DNA of 64,000 nucleotides, from positions 1,417,001 to 1,481,000 of the forward strand of contig NZ_CP113783.1 in NCBI RefSeq assembly GCF_029542205.1, written 5' to 3'. Each line of letters opens with the position of its first letter. The stretch's first letter is position 1. Positions 55,886 through 64,000 of the stretch are shown here, in pieces. The position numbers and the translations under genes were made by a program. The notes under the pieces were generated by a model. It had not been told where the DNA came from and did no database searches. It saw only the letters and a program-made list of their open reading frames with translations. This DNA is from Pseudoxanthomonas sp. SE1. GTDB lineage: Bacteria; Pseudomonadota; Gammaproteobacteria; Xanthomonadales; Xanthomonadaceae.

Positions 55886-56407
55886 ATGGTGATTGATCTG
55901 GATGCCCCGTCCACCCAGATCTCGTTCGGCGAGCTCGTCGGCATCTCCCAGCCTGCTGTCAGCAACCTGCTGTACCGCGAAGTCCTGCGCGAAGGCGCAC
56001 CGCTGCGCGAGTGGCTGCTGGCGTACACCGATCATCTGCGCGAGATGGCCGCCGGTCGCGGTGGCGAAGGCAGCCTGGTGCTGGCCACGGAGCGCGCGCG
56101 ACTGGCGCGGGAGCAGGCCGACAAGGTCGCTATGCAGAATGCAGTGACCCGCGGAGAGCTGGCGCCTGCGCATCTGCTGGAGGAGGTGCTCGCGAAAGCT
56201 GGCGCTCGCGCGGGGAGAATCCTGGAGACGATCCCGGGTCTTCTTCGCCGTCGACTGCCGGGACTCACGTCCGATGACATCGCCGCCGTCACGCTGGTAG
56301 TAGTGAAGGCGCGCAACATCGCTGCCAAGATGCGCCTGGCCGACGTGGACGCCGACGACGACACGAGCGATACCGTCGACCTGGCCGCCGAGGTCGCTGG
56401 CGAATGA
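55886..56407 (+). CDS. Terminase small subunit (Nu1-like)
   Basis: A 173-residue protein. The N-terminal winged-helix part (FGELVGISQPAVSNLLYREV) resembles the Nu1 DNA-binding domain. Helices follow (RARLAREQADKVAMQNAVTR), including the RxE/Q-rich segment typical of the family. It recognises the packaging site and hands DNA to the large subunit, whose start it overlaps by four bases. Confidence 0.85.
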   Translation: MVIDLDAPSTQISFGELVGISQPAVSNLLYREVLREGAPLREWLLAYTDHLREMAAGRGGEGSLVLATERARLAREQADKVAMQNAVTRGELAPAHLLEEVLAKAGARAGRILETIPGLLRRRLPGLTSDDIAAVTLVVVKARNIAAKMRLADVDADDDTSDTVDLAAEVAGE

Positions 56408-58500
56408 GCATCCTGCGCGGTATCGATCCATCGCAGCTCGAGGCCGTCGAGCGCCACCTGCAGAAGGGACTGGAGGCGTGGTCGGTGAAGGAGCCGCTCA
56501 CGCTGGAGCAGTGGGCACGAGACAACTTCTACCTGTCCGCAGAGTCGAGCTACGTCGAGCAGAGCTGGACGCCATGGCCGTTCCAGAGAGCCGTCCTCGC
56601 CGTCATGAGCAACGACGATGTTGTGGCCGTCGACCTCAAGAAGTCTGCGCGCATCGGCTACACGAAGATGCTGCTGGCCTCGGTGGGCTACAACGCCGAG
56701 CATCGGCGGCGCAACCAGTGCGTCTGGCAGCCGACCGACGACGACGCCGAGGACTTCGTCAAATCTGAGCTCGACCCGATGTTGCGCGACGTCGAGGCGA
56801 TGCGCGCGGTATTCCCGTCCTACCTGGCGCGGCACAAGGACAACACGCTCCAGCAGAAGAAGTTCATCGGCTCGATGGTGCGCGTGCGCGGCGGTAAAGC
56901 CTCGAAGAACTACCGCCGCATCTCGATCGACGTCGGCTACCTCGACGAGCTAGACGCCTTCGACAACGACATCGAGAAGGAGGGCGCACCGGACTCCTTG
57001 GCGTTCAAGCGCCTGGAAGGCGCCACGTTCCCGAAGTTCATCTGCGGCAGCACGCCGAAGCTCAAGGGCTTCAGTCTGATCGACACACGCTTCACCCTGG
57101 CGGACGAGCGCTTCACGTTCCAGATTCCATGTCCGCAGTGTGGCGTGCGGCACGCACTGAGTTGGGGTGGAAAGGACGAGCCGCACGGATTCAAATTCGA
57201 GCGCGACGACGCCGGCAACGTCCTCACCGTGTTCCATATGTGCCCTCACTGCACGTTCCCACTCGCCCAATCGGGCTACTTGGCTGCAGCTGAGGCAGGG
57301 GAATACGTCAACGAGCGGGGCGACACGTGGCTGCGCGCGGACGGCAAGTTCACTACGCCCGCAGGTGAGTCGCTGCCGGCACCGCGCCACATTGCCCTCC
57401 ACGTCTGGACCGCGTACAGCCCCGCCGTGTCTTGGCAGCAGATCGTCAACGAGTTCCTGGCTGCTTACGCCAAGCAGCTCGAGGGTGACGACACGAAGAT
57501 GAAGGCTTGGGTCAATACGACCTTGGGCAACGCCTGGGAAGGCGAGGTCGAGCGCACAGACGCGGAAGAACTGAAGCAGCGAGCCGAGCCGTTCCCGCTG
57601 AAGCACATGCCGCGGGACTGCCTGCTGCTGCTGTGCGCCATCGACACCCAGGACAACCGGCTGGAGCTCGCCGTGTGGGGCTACGGGCGCGGCGGTCGTA
57701 TGTGGACGATCGACCACCGTGTCTTCTTCGGCAATCCGGCGCAGCAGGACATCTGGATGGAGGTCGAGGAGTTCCTGCGCACGCAGGAGTACAGCCACGC
57801 CAGCGGCAGGCCTCAGCGGATCTACGCGACGGCGATCGACTCCGGCGGCCACCACGCCGATGCGGTGTACGCCTTCGCGCACCGGCTCAAGGCGCTGCGG
57901 GTGCATGCGGTAAAGGGCGCCAGCGGCCGCGAGCGCTCCATCGAGAATGGCAACAGCCGTGTCAGCTACAGGTGGAATGGCAAGATTGAGAAGCTCGGCC
58001 CGGTGCTGTGGCACGTGGGTACGAACCTAGCCAAGGATCGCTTCCAGAGCCGGCTCGAAGTGGCTGCCCCGGGACCTGGCTACGTCCACCTGTCGGCTGA
58101 TCTTTCCGCAGAGTGGTTCAAGCAGCTGGCGGGCGAGATCCGCGCAACGCGCCGCATGGCCCATGGAACGGAAACCCGCTGGACGCCGACGCGCAAGCGC
58201 ATCGAGGTGAAGGATTGCCTCACGTACACCATTTGGCTCGAAGAGCGCCTTGATCTCTGGGCGCCGCGAAAGAACCGGTGGTGGGACGAGCTGGAAGTGC
58301 AGGTCCAACCGGAGGATGACTTGTTCTCCTATTCAATGGATTCCCGTGAAACACCTCCCGTCTCCAAGCCGGCCACGACACGGATGGCGCCTCCTCAAAT
58401 TCCTGAGCCGTTAGCCTCTGCCCCGACGCGCGTGGATTCCCGTGAAACACCGCGCAAGGAAGATGACTTCGGCTCGGGCCGGTGGAGCAGCCGCCTGTGA
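56404..58500 (+). CDS. Terminase large subunit (lambda GpA family)
   Basis: A 698-residue protein. The GpA pattern is clear: WARDNFYLSAESSYVEQSWT, WPFQRAVLAVMSNDDVVAVD, KKSARIGYTKMLLASVGYNA (the unusual GpA ATP loop), DVGYLDELDAFDNDIEKEG, and a C-terminal nuclease region with LLCAIDTQDNRLELAVWGYG and ATAIDSGGHHADAVYAFA. It packages DNA with cohesive-end cutting in lambda relatives. It is unrelated to the terminase of prophage A. Confidence 0.95.
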   Translation: MSILRGIDPSQLEAVERHLQKGLEAWSVKEPLTLEQWARDNFYLSAESSYVEQSWTPWPFQRAVLAVMSNDDVVAVDLKKSARIGYTKMLLASVGYNAEHRRRNQCVWQPTDDDAEDFVKSELDPMLRDVEAMRAVFPSYLARHKDNTLQQKKFIGSMVRVRGGKASKNYRRISIDVGYLDELDAFDNDIEKEGAPDSLAFKRLEGATFPKFICGSTPKLKGFSLIDTRFTLADERFTFQIPCPQCGVRHALSWGGKDEPHGFKFERDDAGNVLTVFHMCPHCTFPLAQSGYLAAAEAGEYVNERGDTWLRADGKFTTPAGESLPAPRHIALHVWTAYSPAVSWQQIVNEFLAAYAKQLEGDDTKMKAWVNTTLGNAWEGEVERTDAEELKQRAEPFPLKHMPRDCLLLLCAIDTQDNRLELAVWGYGRGGRMWTIDHRVFFGNPAQQDIWMEVEEFLRTQEYSHASGRPQRIYATAIDSGGHHADAVYAFAHRLKALRVHAVKGASGRERSIENGNSRVSYRWNGKIEKLGPVLWHVGTNLAKDRFQSRLEVAAPGPGYVHLSADLSAEWFKQLAGEIRATRRMAHGTETRWTPTRKRIEVKDCLTYTIWLEERLDLWAPRKNRWWDELEVQVQPEDDLFSYSMDSRETPPVSKPATTRMAPPQIPEPLASAPTRVDSRETPRKEDDFGSGRWSSRL

Positions 58501-58793
58501 GTCGCAACACTGCCCGCGCAAGAGCCCGCATCGATCAGTTGTCCGACGAGCTCGCCATCGGCGCCGCCATCCGTCTGCGGACGGACGCCGACCAGATCAA
58601 GGCCATCGTCGACGCTGTCGTGGCCTACCTAGTTGAGGAGTATCCATCCCAGGATCTCTACATCCCGTCGGCTGTGACGTACCCGGTGGATGAGATCCGC
58701 GCCGACTTCAAGACCATGTCCATGCGGGCGCTGTGCCGCAAGTACCGCATCAGCCGCCAGACCGTCTACCGGCTGCTCGACAGCGAGGTGTGA
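58497..58793 (+). CDS. Mor-like transcriptional regulator
   Basis: A 98-residue protein with GTG start 58497 overlapping the terminase TGA. EEYPSQDLYIPSAVTYPVDE and DFKTMSMRALCRKYRISRQT with VYRLLDSEV follow the Mor activator family, ending in a helix-turn-helix. Mor proteins activate middle or late promoters. Placement inside the packaging module is unusual; it could boost late transcription. Confidence 0.7.
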   Translation: MSRNTARARARIDQLSDELAIGAAIRLRTDADQIKAIVDAVVAYLVEEYPSQDLYIPSAVTYPVDEIRADFKTMSMRALCRKYRISRQTVYRLLDSEV

Positions 58794-58855
58794 TCACGCG
58801 GGGTGCGTACGTTTCCCCGAGATTGTGCGCACTCGGTTCGGCAACCTAGCCGCCC

Positions 58856-59080
58856 ATGAGCTTCGCCACCGAACAAGTTGCCCTGTTGCAGGACGCCTAC
58901 CGAAAGGTCGTGTCTGGTCAGGCGGTGCGACTGGGCGAGCGCCAGCTGACACGCGCTGACGCGAACTGGATCAGCGCGGAGCTCGACAAGTGGATGCGCC
59001 GCGCCAACGCGGAGCAGGTCACCTCCGCTGGCGGAACGGCGGGCGTCGCCATCGCCGATTTCAGCGGGTGCCGCCGTTGA
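58856..59080 (+). CDS. gpW-like head-tail joining protein
   Basis: A 74-residue protein (MSFATEQVALLQDAYRKVVS). The sequence GQAVRLGERQLTRADANWIS matches the gpW pattern of helix, beta turn (RxGxRxL) and helix. It lies between terminase and portal as in lambda, and its stop overlaps the portal start. Confidence 0.85.
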   Translation: MSFATEQVALLQDAYRKVVSGQAVRLGERQLTRADANWISAELDKWMRRANAEQVTSAGGTAGVAIADFSGCRR

Positions 59081-60660
59081 GCACGCCTGTCGCGAGGCGC
59101 ATGCCACAGCTGTCCCGAATGGCGGCCGCTTTCGACCGCGCACTCTTGCAGTGGGCGCCAGGTTGGGCGGCGTCGCGGGCGCAGCACCGCATCCGGGCCG
59201 TCGCCTATCGGCAGGCCTATGAAGCGGCCGAAGCGACTCACCTTCGTGGACAGGCGCGCGAAGCCGGCAGCGGCAATGCGATCGTCTCCCTGACCGGCAC
59301 CGCGCTGCGGAACCAGGCGCGTCACCTCGATCGCAACCACGACATTATCAGCGGTGGCCTGTCCACGCTGGTGCAGAACATCATCGGGCCGAGCGGCATC
59401 AACATTGTGCCCACCCCGCGCGATGCCGACGGCAACGTCGTCGAGTCCGTCGTCGACCAGATCATGCCGCTGTACCAGGCATGGGCGAAGCGGCCCGAAG
59501 TCACCTGGATGCACGACTGGGCGAGCGTGCAGCGCCTGCTCGCGCGCACCTGGCTTCGTGACGGGGAAGCCTTCGCGCAGGAGCTGCGCGGGTTTGTTCC
59601 TTTCCTCGAGCACGGTTCCGCCGTCCCGTTCTCCCTTGAGCTGATGGAGCCAGATCTCGTCCCCCTGGACCTGGACGACAGCGCACGGCGGATCCTCCAG
59701 GGCGTGGAGCGCAATGCGTGGGGCAGGGCGGTCGCGTTCCATGTGTACAAGCAGCATCCGGGCGACGCAGCCGTGTTCCGCCCGGAGACAAAGCGCGTGT
59801 CGGCGGACCTGATCCGCCACGTGCGCACCATCGATCGCATCGGCCAGGTGCGTGGCGTGTCCATCCTCGCGTCGACCTTCACGCGTATCGAGGACCTGAA
59901 GGACTACGAGGAATCCGAGCGCATCGCAGCGAAGATCGCCGCCAGCATGGCGGCGGTCATCATCAAGGGTGACCCGACCCTGTACGACACGGAAGGATTC
60001 GCGAACGCCGGTAAGCGCAAGATGCGATTCCAGCCCGGCATGGTCTTCGACGACCTCCGGCCGGGTGAGTCGGTCCAGTCGATCGACAGCAAGCGACCGA
60101 ACCCGAACCTGGAGCCGTACCGAAACGGGCAGCTGCGCGCGATTGCCGCGCCGATGCGCATTTCGTTCTCCTCGCTGTCGAAGAACTACAACGGCACCTA
60201 CAGCGCCCAGCGGCAGGAGCTGGTCGAGCAGTACGGTGCCTACGGCGTGCTCGCTTACGAGTTCGTTTCCCAGATGGTGCGCCCTGTGTACGAGCGCCTC
60301 ATCGCCATGGCGGTCGTTTCCGGCGAGCTCGTGCTTCCGCCTGGCGTCACCTTGGCGAGCGCCATCGGCGCGGACTACCTGCCGCCGCCCATGCCGTGGA
60401 TCAACCCGGTTCACGAGATGGAAGGCATCACCATGGCGGTGCGTGGCGGCGTGAAGTCCTTGTCTCGCGTCATCGCCGAACGCGGCGACCGCATGTACGA
60501 CACCCTCGAACAGATTGCCCTCGAACGGCGCTGGGCCGAGGACCTGGGAATCGTGCTTGACACGGATCCGCGGCAGGTTTCCGCCGCTGGCCTGATGCAA
60601 GCCCGCGCGCCCGGTCCACGTCTGCCGACGGAAACCATCGAACAGGAAAAAACGCCATGA
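59077..60660 (+). CDS. Portal protein (lambda gpB family)
   Basis: A 527-residue protein if started at TTG 59077, which overlaps the gpW stop; ATG 59101 is an alternative. The family pattern includes LRNQARHLDRNHDIISGGLS, LVQNIIGPSGINI, TWMHDWASVQRLLARTWLRD, GEAFAQELRG, RISFSSLSKNYNGTYSAQRQ and QMVRPVYERL. It forms the DNA entry ring. It overlaps the capsid-protease gene by four bases. Confidence 0.93.
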   Translation: MSTPVARRMPQLSRMAAAFDRALLQWAPGWAASRAQHRIRAVAYRQAYEAAEATHLRGQAREAGSGNAIVSLTGTALRNQARHLDRNHDIISGGLSTLVQNIIGPSGINIVPTPRDADGNVVESVVDQIMPLYQAWAKRPEVTWMHDWASVQRLLARTWLRDGEAFAQELRGFVPFLEHGSAVPFSLELMEPDLVPLDLDDSARRILQGVERNAWGRAVAFHVYKQHPGDAAVFRPETKRVSADLIRHVRTIDRIGQVRGVSILASTFTRIEDLKDYEESERIAAKIAASMAAVIIKGDPTLYDTEGFANAGKRKMRFQPGMVFDDLRPGESVQSIDSKRPNPNLEPYRNGQLRAIAAPMRISFSSLSKNYNGTYSAQRQELVEQYGAYGVLAYEFVSQMVRPVYERLIAMAVVSGELVLPPGVTLASAIGADYLPPPMPWINPVHEMEGITMAVRGGVKSLSRVIAERGDRMYDTLEQIALERRWAEDLGIVLDTDPRQVSAAGLMQARAPGPRLPTETIEQEKTP

Positions 60661-62939
60661 AGACCTGTGTGCTCGCCACCTGCATCCTGGGCGCTATTTA
60701 CGCGCTCGACAACGTCGGCCTCGACCAGATCGCACCCGACGCGCGAGGCCGTTCGGTGCTTGCGCTCAATACGGTCAGCACCACGCAGGTGGACCTGCTG
60801 ATCTACGGGCCGATCGGCGACTACTTCTGGGCAGACGGCATCACCGCTGCCAGTATCGTCGAGCAGCTGGGGCAGGTGACCGCCGGCACCATCAACGTGC
60901 GCATCAACTCGGATGGCGGTGTCGTCAGCGATGGCTTGGCGATCTTCAATGCGCTCGCGGCCCACCCAGCCACCGTAAGCGTGACCATCGATGGTGTGGC
61001 AGCGTCGATCGCCAGCCTCATCGCACAGGTGGGCACGACCCGCAAGGTTCATCGCAACGCCACCATGATGCTGCACGGCCCGCAAAGCGGCCGCTGGGGC
61101 TATGCGGACGACCTGCGCGATGCGGCAGCGATGCTGGACACCATCACCACCTCGATGCTGAGCGGCTACACCGCCCGGGCAACCACGCCTGCGGACATCG
61201 AAGCTCAGTTGAGGGACCGCCGTGACCACTGGTACACGGCGGAGCAGATGGTCGCCGCGGGTCTCGCCGACGAGATCATCGAGGCCAACGTTTCGCCTGC
61301 GCCCAGCGACGAGGCGGCTGCGGCGGCCCTGCTGTCCTACGTCCAGGCCATCTCCACTTCCGAGCGCAGCGATGTCACGGCATCGCTGCGCCAGTACATC
61401 CAGACGACAGTCACCGCGTCTGCCTTCGCCGCGCTCAGCGGAGCTCACCAGAGGGCGGTGTTCGCCCACATCGAGGACTCGACCATGAAGCACCAGTGCA
61501 ACCTGATCCTCGCGCAGGCCGGCAACCAGCCGTCCTCGCAGGGCAACAATCCCACCCCGGCCCCTGCGGTTGCCGTAGCACCTGCGCCGGTCCCTACTCC
61601 GGCTCCCATCGTCGCTACCGACGATCCGATCGCCCAGCTCGCCGCGCGTAACGAGAGCATCCGTGGCGTATTCGCCGCGTTCCATGATGTACCCGGCGTG
61701 CGCGAGCTGGAATCCACCTGCCTGGCCGATCCGCGCATGACGGTCGAGCAAGCCCAGGCGCGCCTGCTCCAGCGCCTGCCGAATGGCGCCACGCCGCTGG
61801 CGGCCGCGCCGGCGCGCAGCGGAGAAAGTCGCGTGATCGGCGACGAGAACGAAACGCGCCGTCAGCGTGTGGCGGACGGCATCCTCGCGCGTGCCGGCAT
61901 CCTGACGGGTGAGGCCGCCACGGCGGCACGGCAGGACAACCCCGCCGCACACCAACCGCTGTTCGTGCTGGCGGAACAGTCCTTGATCACTGCGGGCGTC
62001 AACACCCGAACGATGGATCGCGACCAGATCTCGCGTATGGCGCTGGCGCAGAGCACCGGTGACTTTCCGCTGATTCTGGAGAACGTCTTGCATCGCATGC
62101 TGCTGACGGCCTATCGCCTGCAGCAGTTCACCTGGTCCCGCTTCTGCGCGACTGGCTCGCTGACGGACTACCGTCCGCACAACCGTTACCACATGGGCTC
62201 CTTCTCCGACCTCAAGCCGGTGAACGAGGAGGGCGAGTACGAGAACGGCATCCTGTCCGACGCGGCCAAGGAGACCATCCAGGGCAGTCGCAAGGGCCGC
62301 ATCCTGCAGATCACCCCGGAAGTCCTGGTCAACGATGACCTGGGCGCCTTCTCCCGCCCCACCACGTTCCTCGGCCAGGCGGCGGCACGCACCATCGAGA
62401 AGGACGTGTACGCGCTGCTGGGCCAGAACGCCGGCATGGGTCCTCTGATGAGCGACGGCCTGACGCTCTTCCACGCCGACCACGGCAACATCGCGACCTC
62501 GGCCGGCGCACCCACCATCGCCCGCATCGATGCCGGCCGGCAGCAGATGGCGCAGCAGAAGGATGTGGGTGGCAATGACTACCTGGACATCCTGCCCGCG
62601 ATCTTCCTGGGCCCGTTGTCGCTCGGCAGTACGGCACGCGAGCTCAACGCGCAGGAATACAACGACGAAGCGCAGCGCCAGCAGAAGAAGCCCAACGTGG
62701 TGCGCGGCCTGTTCGCCGACGTGGTCGATTCGCCGCGTCTCAGTGGCCTGGCGTGGCTGATGCTCGCCGATCCGAACGTGGAGCCCGTCATCGAAGTCGC
62801 TTTCCTCAACGGTGTGCAGACCCCGACGCTCGAGCAGGAAGTGAACTTCCGGACCGATGGCGTGAGCTGGAAGGTCGTTCACCGCTACGGCGTGGGCGCG
62901 GTCGGCTTCCGCGGCGCACATCGCAACGCCGGCGAGTAA
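60657..62939 (+). CDS. ClpP-like prohead protease fused to major capsid protein
   Basis: A 760-residue protein. Residues 1-220 are a ClpP-type protease (INVRINSDGGVVSDGLAIFN, VTIDGVAASIASLIAQVG with the catalytic Ser in GVAAS, NATMMLHGPQSG). Residues about 275-330 are a Pro/Ala linker, and about 330-760 a capsid protein (LPNGATPLAAAP, YRPHNRYHMGSFSDLKPVNE, GRILQITPEVLVNDDLGAF). An internal ATG at 61485 with GAGG 8 bases upstream, at the start of the linker, resembles the lambda Nu3 scaffold start. The full product is probably processed in the prohead. Confidence 0.92.
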   Translation: MKTCVLATCILGAIYALDNVGLDQIAPDARGRSVLALNTVSTTQVDLLIYGPIGDYFWADGITAASIVEQLGQVTAGTINVRINSDGGVVSDGLAIFNALAAHPATVSVTIDGVAASIASLIAQVGTTRKVHRNATMMLHGPQSGRWGYADDLRDAAAMLDTITTSMLSGYTARATTPADIEAQLRDRRDHWYTAEQMVAAGLADEIIEANVSPAPSDEAAAAALLSYVQAISTSERSDVTASLRQYIQTTVTASAFAALSGAHQRAVFAHIEDSTMKHQCNLILAQAGNQPSSQGNNPTPAPAVAVAPAPVPTPAPIVATDDPIAQLAARNESIRGVFAAFHDVPGVRELESTCLADPRMTVEQAQARLLQRLPNGATPLAAAPARSGESRVIGDENETRRQRVADGILARAGILTGEAATAARQDNPAAHQPLFVLAEQSLITAGVNTRTMDRDQISRMALAQSTGDFPLILENVLHRMLLTAYRLQQFTWSRFCATGSLTDYRPHNRYHMGSFSDLKPVNEEGEYENGILSDAAKETIQGSRKGRILQITPEVLVNDDLGAFSRPTTFLGQAAARTIEKDVYALLGQNAGMGPLMSDGLTLFHADHGNIATSAGAPTIARIDAGRQQMAQQKDVGGNDYLDILPAIFLGPLSLGSTARELNAQEYNDEAQRQQKKPNVVRGLFADVVDSPRLSGLAWLMLADPNVEPVIEVAFLNGVQTPTLEQEVNFRTDGVSWKVVHRYGVGAVGFRGAHRNAGE

Positions 62940-62999
62940 CCGCCATCCACCTTGCTCGCGCGCAGGCCCGCGCGTGAGCCCTGAATCGAGGATACGAAC

Positions 63000-63356
63000 A
63001 TGGCCAAGAACTACATCAAGCCCGGCGAGCACCTGACGTTCACCGCTGCCGCCGATACCCCCTCCGGTAGCGGTGTGCTGCTCGGCACATTGCTCGGCGT
63101 GGCGCTCACCACCATCGCCAACGGGAATTCCGGCGAAGCCGGTGTCGAGGGCGTCTGGGAAATGCCGAAGGCAACCGGCGCAGCCATCAACGCCTGGTCC
63201 AAGCCGATCTGGGACGTTGCCACTGGCGCCTTCATTGCCAGTGGTGCTTCGACCGGCGATCTCGTCGGTGGCGCGATCGCGGTCGAAACGGCCGGATCGA
63301 GCGCGACGACCGTCAAGGTGAAGCTGCTGCCCGGCGCGGGCAGCCTGCAAGCCTAA
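63000..63356 (+). CDS. Head decoration protein (DUF2190)
   Basis: A 118-residue protein (MAKNYIKPGEHLTFTAAADT). The DUF2190 pattern is clear: SGSGVLLGTLLGVALTTIAN, AGVEGVWEMPKATGAAINAW, KPIWDVATGAF. Such trimers stabilise the capsid surface after expansion. It follows the capsid gene after a 60-bp gap. Confidence 0.85.
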   Translation: MAKNYIKPGEHLTFTAAADTPSGSGVLLGTLLGVALTTIANGNSGEAGVEGVWEMPKATGAAINAWSKPIWDVATGAFIASGASTGDLVGGAIAVETAGSSATTVKVKLLPGAGSLQA

Positions 63357-63435
63357 GCCTGGACCGCCGTCGCGCACAGAAGCCCGGGTGGCGTGCGCGA
63401 CGGCGGGGCCTTTCACCCGACGTCGGACAGGGGCG

Positions 63436-63726
63436 ATGAGCGAAAAGAACATGCATCTCGAAGATGCCATGGACAACAAGGTGGCGAAGGTTGCAGTGCG
63501 GATCTTCGTCTTCCTCGCGCCGTTCGCCATCGCGTTCGGTGCGTTCTACATCAGCTCGCAGCTGGGCGAGATCAAGCAGCTCCAGGTCAAGCAGGCGGAA
63601 AAGCTGCAGCAGGTCACCGGCGATGTGCAGGTGCTCAACGCAAAGCTGGATAACGGCGTCATCTGGCGCATCACCGAGCTGGAGCGCCGGCTCAATTCCG
63701 TCGAACAGGCAACCAAGACCCCATGA
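63436..63726 (+). CDS. Small membrane protein with coiled coil
   Basis: A 96-residue protein from ATG 63436 (MSEKNMHLEDAMDNKVAKVA). One membrane helix (VRIFVFLAPFAIAFGAFYI, residues about 21-40) is followed by a coiled coil (LGEIKQLQVKQAEKLQQVTG). It sits directly before, and overlaps by four bases, an endolysin gene, so a holin-like or lysis-accessory role is likely. Confidence 0.7.
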   Translation: MSEKNMHLEDAMDNKVAKVAVRIFVFLAPFAIAFGAFYISSQLGEIKQLQVKQAEKLQQVTGDVQVLNAKLDNGVIWRITELERRLNSVEQATKTP

Positions 63727-64000
63727 TCATCGATCGTTTCCCCGTCTTCATCGACCGCCTTCTCTCGCATGAGGGCGGGTTCACCGATGACCGCCGCGAT
63801 CCGGGCAACTGGACGGGCGGCAAGGTCGGCGTCGGTCTGCTCAAGGGCACGAAGTTCGGCATCGCTGCCAACACGTATCCCACGCTCGACATCAAGAACC
63901 TGACGCGTGGGCAGGCGGTGGCGCTCTACCGCCGCGATTTCTGGGATCGGGGGCGGCTTGATCGCCTGCCGCCGGCCGTCGCGTACCAACTGCTCGACGG
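63723..64000 (+). CDS. GH108-type endolysin (N-acetylmuramidase), 3' part outside window
   Basis: The frame opens at ATG 63723 and is cut by the right edge after about 92 residues. RLLSHEGGFTDDRRDPGNWT with TKFGIAANTYPTLDIKNLTR and ALYRRDFWDRGRLD is the glycosyl hydrolase 108 pattern; the catalytic Glu is in HEGGF. It would cut peptidoglycan glycan strands at lysis. Placing lysis genes within the head module is uncommon for lambda-like phages. Confidence 0.9.
   Translation, partial: MIIDRFPVFIDRLLSHEGGFTDDRRDPGNWTGGKVGVGLLKGTKFGIAANTYPTLDIKNLTRGQAVALYRRDFWDRGRLDRLPPAVAYQLLD

Noticed and set aside
60411..63530. A 1039-codon minus-strand open frame under the portal and capsid genes
   Set aside because: The plus strand has unmistakable portal, ClpP-capsid and decoration proteins. 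The minus frame has no motif and an antisense composition.

Overview
The window is almost entirely bacteriophage DNA from a high-G+C bacterium. It holds two different tailed-phage prophages, separated by one host gene, a tRNA-Lys(CTT) at 37911-37986. High G+C, NNC/NNG-rich codon use and the style of the phage proteins suggest a gammaproteobacterium of the Xanthomonadaceae/Lysobacteraceae type (Lysobacter, Stenotrophomonas, Luteimonas or a relative). No host protein gene is present to confirm this.

PROPHAGE A (1 to about 37750) is cut by the left edge. Nearly every gene is on the minus strand, so it reads from right to left. A genetic switch lies at 36.6-37.7 kb: a rightward CI-like repressor, a leftward ribbon-helix-helix Cro-like protein, and three operator-like repeats around a TTGACA promoter. 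It is followed by a CII-like regulator, small early genes, a 209-aa tyrosine recombinase, a J-domain protein, an ASCH-type protein, a primase-helicase, an HNH nuclease, terminase, portal and a MuF-like protein. Then come a moron-like lipoprotein with its own terminator, a protease-scaffold-capsid fusion, tail genes with a lambda G/GT-type -1 frameshift, a 1572-aa tape measure protein, a tail protein ending in a Hint domain, a SPRY-domain tail protein, an amidase endolysin and a truncated holin. This is a long-tailed (probably siphovirus-like) phage.

PROPHAGE B (about 38000 to past 64000) begins beside the tRNA 3' end with an AbiTii-domain gene and a convergent integrase. Its leftward operon (49.8 to 39.0 kb) carries the most notable system in the window, a complete diversity-generating retroelement (DGR). 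The parts are a reverse transcriptase with the DGR signature IGNLSSQ and YVDD box, an Avd accessory protein, an adenine-rich template repeat (TR) lying inside the 5' end of the RT reading frame, and three target genes encoding DUF1566/C-type-lectin-like proteins. Each target ends in a variable repeat (VR). Across the 12 variable codons the three VRs differ from TR at 45 bases, 44 of which are TR adenines. The third target lies just behind a leftward promoter (TTGACA-17-TAACTT) that carries two TTAGGNNNNCCTAA operators. The same operator motif occurs three times at the S24-type repressor/Cro switch (51.4 kb), so the DGR operon is probably under prophage repressor control. The RT gene is also translationally linked to a ParB-like gene with a histone-like tail.

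To the right of that switch, prophage B runs on the plus strand: small early genes, a CHC2/Toprim primase, a VapE-like helicase, a 395-bp non-coding stretch full of CCCAACCT repeats, terminase small and large (GpA-type) subunits, a Mor-like regulator, a gpW-like protein, portal, a ClpP-like protease fused to the capsid protein, a decoration protein, a small membrane/coiled-coil protein and a truncated GH108-type endolysin at the right edge. Its tail genes lie outside the window.
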